A DNA stretch of 5,694 bases from an uncultured cyanobacterium (GTDB lineage: Bacteria > Cyanobacteriota > Cyanobacteriia > Pseudanabaenales > Pseudanabaenaceae). The notes under the pieces were generated by a model that saw only the letters and a program-made list of their open reading frames with translations, searched no databases and was not told where the DNA came from. Position 1 is the stretch's first letter, and every line of letters starts with the position of its first letter. The DNA lies in assembly GCA_903819605.1 (NCBI GenBank), contig CAIJEA010000216.1, forward strand, positions 1 to 5,694, in the 5' to 3' direction. Below are positions 1-5,280 of this stretch, in pieces. A program made the position numbers and the translations under genes.

Positions 1-19
1 TTCTGGGCATTATATAAAA

Positions 20-60
20 CCAGAATCAGTGGGGCGGCTCCACCGCCCCACTGATTCTGG
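20..60. repeat. GC-rich hairpin repeat, copy A (CCAGAA...TTCTGG)
   Basis: Arms at 20-37 and 43-60 are perfect 18-bp inverted repeats around the 5-nt loop CTCCA. The termini are CCAGAA and TTCTGG, and ATAAAA lies directly to the left. A second hairpin at 5159-5201 has the same termini and the same ATAAAA left flank but different arm interiors, so both look like members of one dispersed repeat family. Read on the minus strand the stem is followed by GGTTTTAT, which resembles an intrinsic terminator. The bases TTCTGG at 1-6 could be the end of a further copy outside the window. Confidence 0.85.
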
Positions 61-132
61 AAAATCTGGATTGGTATCTTATTTTTTCGTAAGCCCCTAA
101 TCTATATCAGGTATAGCAACAGGGATAGCGAT

Positions 133-160
133 TTTCAAATGAGCACGTACTCATTTGAAA
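133..160. repeat. Near-perfect 28-bp dyad
   Basis: Positions 133-143 (TTTCAAATGAG) are the exact reverse complement of 150-160. The six central bases CACGTA continue the symmetry except for one mismatched pair (144/149). It may act as a hairpin in RNA or as a dyad bound by a protein; the sequence alone does not decide. It lies about 155 bp upstream of the cruP start. Confidence 0.75.
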
Positions 161-163
161 GCA

Positions 164-195
164 AAAACTCAATCCCAGTATGGGTTTTGAGTTTT
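164..195. repeat. Hairpin overlapping the next one
   Basis: Positions 164-172 pair with 187-195 (9 bp, AAAACTCAA with TTGAGTTTT). After a small internal loop (173 against 185-186), CCCA at 174-177 pairs with TGGG at 181-184 around a GTA loop. The right arm shares bases 190-195 with the left arm of the hairpin at 190-222, so a single RNA strand cannot form both completely. Confidence 0.65.
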
Positions 196-222
196 CATTT
201 TGCCTACGGCAAAATGAAAACT
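190..222. repeat. 15-bp snap-back hairpin
   Basis: Positions 190-204 and 208-222 form a perfect 15-bp inverted repeat with the 3-nt loop TAC, built around ATTTTGCC/GGCAAAAT. A perfect stem with a minimal loop is the form typical of dispersed palindromes in intergenic DNA. It is not followed by a T-run on the plus strand, so it is unlikely to be a simple intrinsic terminator for plus-strand transcription. Confidence 0.8.
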
Positions 223-274
223 GCCATAGCATAGTCTAAGCTTCCTGAACCTCATGCATGATTAATGTGATGTT

Positions 275-294
275 AATCCAATCCAATCCAATCC
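275..294 (+). repeat. AATCC x4 tandem repeat
   Basis: Four exact copies of the pentamer AATCC run from 275 to 294 and end 21 bp before the cruP start codon. Pentamer tracts can change length by slippage. Here this would alter leader length or promoter spacing, not the reading frame. Confidence 0.8.
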
Positions 295-315
295 TGAATT
301 TACGACACTTTTGAT

Positions 316-1881
316 ATGTCCATAACTGACTTAATGCTCGATCGACTGCCTGACAATGCTGTTAGCAAATTACAAAAATTCGATCGCTTTTGGGAAGCTT
401 ATCGCCAGCAGCCGCAAAAAACGCCATCAATTGTGGATGAAAACAAGAGCCTCTTGTCTGATAATCATTGCGATATAGCGATCGCAGGTGGTACTTTAGG
501 GATTATTATTGGCTGTGCCTTGCAAAGACGTGGTTGGCAAGTTGTCCTATTTGAGAAAGGTATTTTGCGCGGTAGGGCGCAGGAATGGAATATTGCCCGT
601 CGAGAATTAGAAGTTTTGTTGGAATTGGAACTACTGAACGAGCTAGAATTGGAATCAGCGATCGCAACAGAGTTTAATCCTGCGCGGATTGGATTTTTGG
701 GTGGTCAGGACATTTGGGTTAGGGATGTCCTAAATCTGGGGGTTGATCCAATCGTTTTACTAGATATCCTCAAACAGAAATTTTTAGAAAAAGGGGGACA
801 GATCTGGGAACATACTGAATTAAAAAAAGCGATCGTTCATCCCGATGGAGTCGCAATACATCTACTACAAGAAAATCAAGGCACACTATGTTTGCAGTCT
901 AGGCTATTGATAGATGCCATGGGACATTTTTCGCCAATTGCTGCCCAAAGCCGAAAGGGAAATAGCCCTGATGGAATCTGTATGGTCGTAGGCAGTTGTG
1001 CTAAGGGAATTCCTCCTAAAGACTTTGGCGATCTGTTCTATACATTTACACCTATTCAAAATGCCTATCAAAATTTTTGGGAAGCATTTCCCGCTAGAGA
1101 TGGCAGAACCACCTATCTATTTACCTATGCCGATCTCCATCCCAATCGCCCTAATTTTTATCAACTTTTTGAAGAATACTTCCACTGGCTACCTCAATAT
1201 CAGGATGTAGATCTTCAGGAACTTCAACTCCAGCGTGTCCTCTATGGATTTTTCCCTTCCTACAAGCGATCGCCACTTCAAACTCAATGGGATCGCATTT
1301 TGCAAGTAGGTGATAGCAGTGGTAGTCAATCACCGCTCAGTTTTGGAGGATTTGGAGCCATGATTCGCCACCTCGGACGTTTATCCGATGGGATCTCTGA
1401 AGCATTACAATGCAATCTTCTCAGTCGCCGAGATCTGCGACTCTTACAACCCTATCAGCCCAATCTTTCAGTTACTTGGCTATTTCAGCAAGCCATGCGC
1501 TTACCCATTGGCAAAACATGCGATCCCCAAGCAATTAACGATTTGCTAGCTGTCGCTTTTCAAACTATGGGCAATCTTAGCGATCGCACCCTCAAAACAT
1601 TTTTACAAGATGTAGTCCAGTTCCCAACTTTATCTCAAACAATGATCGGAATGATGCTCGCCGATCCCGTCCTAGTGGCAAAAATTGCAGCTAGAGTTGG
1701 CTTACCAGCCCTAATAGATTGGAGTCAGCATTTTATCCAGCTTGGTAGTTACGATCTCTGCAATCGACTCAGCCATAATTGGGCTAATGGAATTCGTAAT
1801 CTTTTGCCCGAGCAGCAGTATGCTTTAAATTGCCAGATTAATGCTTGGAAATATGGTTCGGGAATGGATTATTCTGACTAA
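316..1881 (+). CDS. cruP: CruP, lycopene-cyclase-like FAD flavoprotein
   Basis: The 521-aa product matches what I know of CruP, the CruA/CruP-type lycopene cyclase-like proteins of cyanobacteria and plants. An N-terminal Rossmann FAD site is visible at about residues 53-69 (DIAIAGGTLGI, a variant GxGxxG), with E80 ending the second strand (VVLFEK). The segment GRAQEWNIARREL (86-98), LLIDAMGHFSP (197-207) and the second FAD motif VGDSSGSQSPLSFGGFG (331-347) follow in the expected order. Family knowledge: CruP of Synechococcus PCC 7002 was reported to cyclise lycopene in E. coli, whereas the Arabidopsis homologue lacked clear cyclase activity and was linked to reactive-oxygen and carotenoid-epoxide control, so the reaction here is uncertain. 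The start is the ATG at 316. No strong Shine-Dalgarno is seen, and M7 is a possible alternative. It ends 9 bp from convergent nurA. Confidence 0.88.
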   Translation: MSITDLMLDRLPDNAVSKLQKFDRFWEAYRQQPQKTPSIVDENKSLLSDNHCDIAIAGGTLGIIIGCALQRRGWQVVLFEKGILRGRAQEWNIARRELEVLLELELLNELELESAIATEFNPARIGFLGGQDIWVRDVLNLGVDPIVLLDILKQKFLEKGGQIWEHTELKKAIVHPDGVAIHLLQENQGTLCLQSRLLIDAMGHFSPIAAQSRKGNSPDGICMVVGSCAKGIPPKDFGDLFYTFTPIQNAYQNFWEAFPARDGRTTYLFTYADLHPNRPNFYQLFEEYFHWLPQYQDVDLQELQLQRVLYGFFPSYKRSPLQTQWDRILQVGDSSGSQSPLSFGGFGAMIRHLGRLSDGISEALQCNLLSRRDLRLLQPYQPNLSVTWLFQQAMRLPIGKTCDPQAINDLLAVAFQTMGNLSDRTLKTFLQDVVQFPTLSQTMIGMMLADPVLVAKIAARVGLPALIDWSQHFIQLGSYDLCNRLSHNWANGIRNLLPEQQYALNCQINAWKYGSGMDYSD

Positions 1882-1890
1882 CCCCATAAA

Positions 1891-3078
1891 TTAGGCGATG
1901 CTGCTGCGCTTACGTGACTCTTTGTAGGAGGTAGTCACATTGCGTAAGCCAGACTTCACCATTTGCTGTTCTAAAATCGCAAAAAATCTGCGGCGATCGC
2001 TACCTGTGACCACTGCTTGATTATGAGCCTCAGCTAGTGCCACAGGATAGCCATAGCCCTTCTGCACTTGGGCGAGAATGATTTGGAGAGCCTGCGATCG
2101 CAAATTAATATCAAGAGCAGTCCAAGCTGGCATCTCAATTCTAGCGATCTCTGTGCCGACATGGAGATAGCAAAAATAAATCTGATGTTCGCCATATTCT
2201 TCCATAATCCTTGCATGGCTTTTCCAGAAAGGACTACATTCGCCGACCTTGAGCAAGCGACTCCATAAAGTGCCATCACGTAATGGTTGAATCTGACTGC
2301 AAGGTGCTAAATCCATCGGCTTAGCAGAACAATGGGTATTGCAATCTGGCTGCTCGAAAGGGCAGAGTTGTAAGCGTAAAAAATTAGTGGCTTCCGCCGC
2401 ACGAGGCGCACTGATATAGCCTGCTAAGGGAATGCCTTGTGCTTTCAGATCATCCCATGCGGCAAGAATATCCGGCAAAAGTTGCGATCGCGCATCAGCA
2501 GGAATTTCATCAAATTCCCAATGAATTAATGCGCCATCACTGAAAGCAAGTATCGGTAATTCAGGAGCAACGGCGATCGTTTCTATAGCTAAATTCGCTA
2601 GAGCCACATTTTCGGCAACTGTTCGCCGCAAAGTCATCCATTGCTCTGTCTGAATTCCCCATTGCCTTGCCTTATAAAGATCTTCGGTTTTATAAAATAC
2701 TTCAGGAACGTTATCGATTAATGGATAGATACCAGAGTTATAGTAAATCGCAACTCGACCGATATTAATCAAATAGCAATAGGCAATCTCGTGGCGGCTA
2801 GGGGCAATCTGTGAACCATCTGTAGCAAGAACAATATGTGGTGTCGTCATTGGGGATATTGCTGGAATCTGTTTCAGAGATTCAACAGGTGCCGCGCAAT
2901 TAAAAATGAAGCGATCGCGCCATTGTTCATTTTTTTGATTGAGTAGATCTTGATTTATGACTGCTTCACGAAATATGGTTTCAGCGCGATCAAGTTTAGT
3001 CGTCAATTGCTGTGCTTCTTTCTGCAATTGTTCAGACATCCCTTGCATCTGTCCCATCAATTTCTGCAAATCCAGCAT
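1891..3078 (-). CDS. NurA-domain nuclease-like protein
   Basis: The 395-aa protein has the layout of the NurA family, metal-dependent 5'-3' nucleases that in archaea process DNA ends together with the helicase HerA. A polar, Gln-rich, probably coiled-coil N-terminus (residues about 1-57) precedes the domain. Motif I is IVLATDGSQIAPSRHEI (82-98, acidic D87), a second acidic motif is ILAFSDGAL (176-184, D181), and the C-terminal motif is YPVALAEAHNQAV (344-356, H352). Cysteines cluster at C239, C246, C250 and C260; their role is unknown. No HerA-like ATPase is in the window, so the archaeal partnership is not supported here, and cyanobacterial homologues are mostly uncharacterised. The ATG at 3078 has only a weak GAAG upstream. 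The gene lies 29 bp downstream of the 163-aa gene and is probably cotranscribed with it. Four HIP1 sites suggest long residence in this genome. Confidence 0.82.
   Translation of the reverse strand: MLDLQKLMGQMQGMSEQLQKEAQQLTTKLDRAETIFREAVINQDLLNQKNEQWRDRFIFNCAAPVESLKQIPAISPMTTPHIVLATDGSQIAPSRHEIAYCYLINIGRVAIYYNSGIYPLIDNVPEVFYKTEDLYKARQWGIQTEQWMTLRRTVAENVALANLAIETIAVAPELPILAFSDGALIHWEFDEIPADARSQLLPDILAAWDDLKAQGIPLAGYISAPRAAEATNFLRLQLCPFEQPDCNTHCSAKPMDLAPCSQIQPLRDGTLWSRLLKVGECSPFWKSHARIMEEYGEHQIYFCYLHVGTEIARIEMPAWTALDINLRSQALQIILAQVQKGYGYPVALAEAHNQAVVTGSDRRRFFAILEQQMVKSGLRNVTTSYKESRKRSSIA
1908..1949. other. Bulged stem-loop at the cruP/nurA convergent ends
   Basis: GCTTAC (1908-1913) pairs with GTAAGC (1944-1949) and GTGACT (1914-1919) pairs with AGTCAC (1933-1938). 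This makes a 12-bp stem with a 5-nt bulge (1939-1943) and a 13-nt loop. It lies inside the last codons of nurA and 26 nt after the cruP stop. It could slow or stabilise the 3' end of cruP mRNA, because no terminator fits between the two genes. It lacks a T-run, so calling it a terminator would go too far. Confidence 0.45.
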
Positions 3079-3107
3079 AATATCTTCAACAAAGTAATTA
3101 GTCTTAT

Positions 3108-3599
3108 TTAAAAGCCTTGTGTCCTATATTTAATGCATATGTCTAATAACTGTTTTGAGAATGGAGATTTTTCGCAATTGATGAAACCGAATCCCGTTAT
3201 GTAACTTTTCCTGAAATCTTGGAAACCATTCATCGAGTTTAGTACAACATAAGGATCAGCAAAAATACGAGATTTTTTTGCGCTTATTTCGTACTTATAT
3301 TCAGGGTCTCCCGTTGGTTTGCACTCATAGGGAACACATCGGCTGATCAACACATAAATCGTTGGATCTTTACATTCTCTTAATTGCTCTAAGTTTGGAT
3401 GCTCGGACTCTTCATAATCTTTAAAAGAACCAGAACCTATTAAAAAAATAGGTCTTTTAAGTTCAATAGCTTTTTCTACCTGACTTAGCTTATTATCATT
3501 TTTAACATTGATGCACAATTCATCCCCATCTTTTGCATTAAAATGTTCGCATAATCCTTCTTCTCTAATTTGGTGAGTTTGAATATAAATTGGAGCCAT
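3108..3599 (-). CDS. Hypothetical protein, 163 aa, unrecognised
   Basis: I do not recognise this protein. It is soluble, with no signal peptide or membrane segment. The hydrophobic strand-like stretches PIFLIGSGSF (50-59), TIYVLISRCVP (80-90) and DPYVVLNSMNGF (115-126) suggest a compact alpha/beta fold. Seven cysteines (C17, C29, C76, C88, C93, C142, C155) show no clear metal-site spacing. The start is well fixed: an in-frame stop lies only four codons upstream (3609-3611) and the next Met is residue 123. The gene is visibly more AT-rich than its neighbours and has neither HIP1 nor its CGATCG core, which suggests later acquisition; this is inference. It has its own predicted promoter and ends 29 bp before nurA, so the two are probably coexpressed. 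That raises, but does not show, a shared role. Confidence 0.72.
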   Translation of the reverse strand: MAPIYIQTHQIREEGLCEHFNAKDGDELCINVKNDNKLSQVEKAIELKRPIFLIGSGSFKDYEESEHPNLEQLRECKDPTIYVLISRCVPYECKPTGDPEYKYEISAKKSRIFADPYVVLNSMNGFQDFRKSYITGFGFINCEKSPFSKQLLDICIKYRTQGF

Positions 3600-3607
3600 A
3601 AATAGCC

Positions 3608-3637
3608 ATTATAAAAAACAAATTAAGAGAGTTACAA
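3608..3637 (-). promoter_or_regulatory. Predicted promoter of the 163-aa gene
   Basis: On the minus strand a perfect -10 hexamer TATAAT lies at 3613-3608, with TTGTAA (four of six matches to TTGACA) at 3637-3632 and an 18-bp spacer. The likely purine start points are the A at 3603 or the A of the ATG itself at 3599, giving a leader of 0-4 nt. No Shine-Dalgarno is present, which agrees with leaderless initiation. The promoter sits within the thrC terminator. Confidence 0.55.
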
Positions 3638-3665
3638 TTCAAGACTGAATCGCAACTCTCTTAAT
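3611..3665 (-). terminator. Intrinsic terminator of thrC
   Basis: It begins 23 nt past the thrC stop codon in the direction of transcription. ATTAAGAGAGTT (3622-3633) is the exact reverse complement of 3654-3665. The stem continues, with two mismatched pairs (3634/3653 and 3636/3651), through 3637-3641/3646-3650 to a 4-nt loop. On the minus strand it is followed at once by TTGTTTTTTA, a proper T-tract. The stem is long but AT-rich. Confidence 0.75.
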
Positions 3666-3688
3666 CATAAGGTTAAAGTTGTTGCAAT

Positions 3689-4996
3689 CTAGACGGAAAC
3701 AGTTTGCCACTCTAAACGCTCTAGTGTATGAGAACGCTCTAGCGCACGCTCGAAGCTATCAAGTTTTGGTTCAATCAAGAAAGGTTCACCGACATAGCCT
3801 TGAATTGCTTCCTGAGTCTTCAAACCATTGCCCGTGATGTAAACAACTGTTGTTTCTTCAGGATCGATTTTGCCAGCTTCCACTAGTTTCTTGAGAACAG
3901 CGATCGTCGTACCGCCAGCAGTCTCAGTGAAGATGCCTTCGGTTTCCGCAAGGAGCTTCATTGCTTGGATGATTTCGTCATCATTAACGGATTCGATATT
4001 TCCGTTGGTCTTGTGCGCGATGTCGATCGCATAGATACCATCCGCAGGGTTGCCGATCGCCAAGCTCTTAGCAATTGTTTTGGGCTTAACAGGGGTGATA
4101 AAATCGCGACCTTCTTTATAAGCAGTAGCGATCGGCGAACAACCTTCTGCTTGTGCGCCACTATAACGAACAGGTTTATCTTCAACTAAGCCCACCTTCA
4201 CAAATTCATTAAAGCCTTTGTAAATCTTGGTAAACAGTGAGCCAGAAGCAAGAGGTGCGACGATGTGATCGGGAAGTTTCCAGCCGAGTTGTTCGATTAC
4301 TTCATAACCAAGAGTCTTGGAACCTTCAGAATAGTAAGGACGTAAGTTGATATTTACAAATCCCCAACCGTGAGTATTCGCGACTTCAGAGCAGAGACGG
4401 TTTACTTGGTCATAGTTACCATGCACTGAGAAAACTTTGGGATTGTAAATGGTTGTACCGAGAACTTTACCTGCTTCGAGATCCGAGGGAATAAAGACAC
4501 AACACTCTAAACCTGCATGGGCGGCGATCGCAGCAGTGGAGTTGGCAAGGTTGCCAGTACTGGCACAGGCAACGGTGGTGAAACCTAACTCACGGGCGCG
4601 GCTGAGGGCGACAGAAACAACACGATCCTTGAAACTCAAGGTGGGCATATTTACAGCATCGTTTTTAATGTAGAGATTTTTGATGCCGAGACGCTTAGCA
4701 AGGCGATTTGCCTTGATCAAAGGGGTCATGCCTGTGGATACGTCAATATAGTTGTCAGTCTTGACTGGGAGAAAATCGCGATAGCGCCAGATTGAGAGGG
4801 GGCCAGCTTGAATAGTTTCGCGACTGACTCTAGCAGCGATCGCATCATAGTTGTAGGCAACTTCCAAGGGACCAAAGCACAGTTCGCAAACGTGCATCGC
4901 CTTGGCTTCATACTCTGCACCACACTCTTTGCACTTGAGATTACTAAATGTATCAACGCGATCGCTGGTGTAAGGAGAAACAATGGTTGCAGTCAT
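3689..4996 (-). CDS. thrC: Threonine synthase
   Basis: This 435-aa PLP enzyme converts O-phospho-L-homoserine and water to L-threonine and phosphate, the last step of threonine synthesis, in the cytosol. Residues counted from the chosen start: a Cys4 knuckle CKEC/CELC (C22, C25, C37, C40), typical of the cyanobacterial form; the PLP-binding lysine in TLSFKDR (K123); STGNLANS (146-153); PLASGSLFTK (248-257); ETAGGTT (358-364); and YITGNGLK (386-393). The open frame extends to a TTG at 5083, but that codon lies within a hairpin arm and the predicted -35 hexamer. Cyanobacterial ThrC proteins typically begin MTAT..., as here from the ATG at 4996. A weak SD-like AAAAGGG lies 11 nt upstream of the ATG, partly inside a hairpin. 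It appears to be a single-gene unit with its own terminator. Confidence 0.96.
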   Translation of the reverse strand: MTATIVSPYTSDRVDTFSNLKCKECGAEYEAKAMHVCELCFGPLEVAYNYDAIAARVSRETIQAGPLSIWRYRDFLPVKTDNYIDVSTGMTPLIKANRLAKRLGIKNLYIKNDAVNMPTLSFKDRVVSVALSRARELGFTTVACASTGNLANSTAAIAAHAGLECCVFIPSDLEAGKVLGTTIYNPKVFSVHGNYDQVNRLCSEVANTHGWGFVNINLRPYYSEGSKTLGYEVIEQLGWKLPDHIVAPLASGSLFTKIYKGFNEFVKVGLVEDKPVRYSGAQAEGCSPIATAYKEGRDFITPVKPKTIAKSLAIGNPADGIYAIDIAHKTNGNIESVNDDEIIQAMKLLAETEGIFTETAGGTTIAVLKKLVEAGKIDPEETTVVYITGNGLKTQEAIQGYVGEPFLIEPKLDSFERALERSHTLERLEWQTVSV

Positions 4997-5007
4997 GTTC
5001 TTGGTAG

Positions 5008-5026
5008 CCCTTTTAGTCGCTAAAAG
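5008..5026 (-). promoter_or_regulatory. Hairpin covering the thrC ribosome binding site
   Basis: In the thrC mRNA, CTTTTAG (from 5026-5020) and CTAAAAG (from 5016-5010) form a perfect 7-bp stem with loop CGA. The only SD-like sequence, AAAAGGG (5014-5008), starts inside the 3' arm, so the folded form would partly hide it. This may set a low basal translation level or allow control by a factor or by temperature; that is inference. The stem is short and AU-rich, so it may melt easily. Confidence 0.5.
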
Positions 5027-5054
5027 TTTTTGTTTGATTTCTTTATTGAAATGC

Positions 5055-5083
5055 ACCTTAACACAAGCATTTATTGTCGTCAA
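5055..5083 (-). promoter_or_regulatory. Possible thrC promoter
   Basis: On the minus strand TTGACG (5083-5078, five of six matches to the -35 consensus) is followed by a 17-bp spacer and TAAGGT (5060-5055), a poor -10 with three of six matches. Transcription would start near 5048, giving a leader of about 50 nt for the ATG at 4996 and excluding the longer TTG start. The -35 overlaps the edge of the snap-back hairpin at 5080-5116. Confidence 0.3.
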
Positions 5084-5116
5084 ATATACCCGACTAAAAT
5101 AGTCGGGTATATTTGA
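5080..5116. repeat. 17-bp snap-back hairpin
   Basis: Positions 5080-5096 and 5100-5116 are a perfect 17-bp inverted repeat around an AAA loop, with core ACCCGACTA/TAGTCGGGT. It is followed after 3 bp by the 26-bp palindrome. Neither side carries a terminator-type T-run, so it is better seen as a dispersed palindrome or a regulatory dyad next to the thrC promoter. Confidence 0.85.
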
Positions 5117-5119
5117 TCG

Positions 5120-5145
5120 GCTTACTTAGCGATCGCTAAGTAAGC
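5120..5145. repeat. 26-bp perfect palindrome centred on HIP1
   Basis: Both halves are perfectly complementary with no spacer, and the central eight bases (5129-5136) are GCGATCGC. The arms outside HIP1 are GCTTACTTA and TAAGTAAGC. A dyad without a loop suits a protein-binding site or HIP1-linked methylation better than an RNA hairpin. It lies about 35 bp upstream of the predicted thrC -35. Confidence 0.85.
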
Positions 5146-5158
5146 TAAGACATAAAAG

Positions 5159-5201
5159 CCAGAAGTGAGTGGCAGCGCTTCGCGCCGCCACTCACTTCTG
5201 G
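5159..5201 (-). terminator. Terminator-like hairpin repeat, copy B (CCAGAA...TTCTGG)
   Basis: Arms at 5159-5173 and 5187-5201 pair over 15 bp. After one mismatch (5174/5186), GCGC (5175-5178) pairs with GCGC (5182-5185) around a TTC loop. On the minus strand the stem is followed by CTTTTATG, so it can serve as an intrinsic terminator for the methyltransferase gene upstream, although it lies about 80 nt past that gene's stop. Termini and the ATAAAA flank match copy A at 20-60, so it is also a repeat-family member. Confidence 0.7.
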
Positions 5202-5280
5202 TTTAGTCCCTAACATAACTGGTTACTGTCACAAAATGGGAAATGTGATACGTAAAGCTTAGGCTACACTCATTCCTGTT

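Larger units (their letters stand above)
1..315. other. Gene-free region upstream of cruP
   Basis: No credible coding frame or RNA gene is visible in this 315-base stretch. It holds a GC-rich hairpin repeat (20-60), a near-perfect 28-bp dyad (133-160), two overlapping hairpins (164-195 and 190-222) and four tandem AATCC units (275-294). A 6-bp inverted repeat GATTAA/TTAATC (260-265 and 273-278, 7-bp spacer) could be an operator but is short. The stretch 61-130 is AT-rich and unremarkable. The cruP promoter must lie here, but I could not pick a convincing -35/-10 pair. Confidence 0.75.

Noticed and set aside
998..1333. Open frames overlapping cruP (998-1210 + and 1151-1333 -)
   Set aside because: They lie inside the well-supported cruP frame and have no family features or ribosome binding sites.
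1926..2017. AGGAGG at 1926-1931 followed by TTG at 1940 as a small plus-strand gene
   Set aside because: It would encode only about 26 residues, antisense to the nurA end, with a TTG start and no protein-like character. The SD-like motif is in the loop of the 1908-1949 stem and is likely chance.
3958..4673. Open frames on the other frames or strand within thrC (3958-4185, 3965-4189, 4449-4673, and 4726-5023)
   Set aside because: They overlap the thrC coding frame, have no recognisable motifs, and are shadows of its codon pattern.
4997..5083. thrC starting at the TTG at 5083 (464 aa)
   Set aside because: The start codon would be a TTG inside a hairpin arm and the predicted -35, and the extra 29 residues do not look like known ThrC N-termini; the ATG at 4996 gives the usual MTAT start.
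5080..5201. Series of palindromes as a CRISPR array
   Set aside because: The three elements differ in sequence and spacing, so there are no identical direct repeats with unique spacers.
5229..5248. TCACA-N10-TGTGA as a CRP/cAMP-receptor site
   Set aside because: The half-sites are in the opposite order to the CRP consensus (TGTGA-N6-TCACA) and the spacing is wrong.
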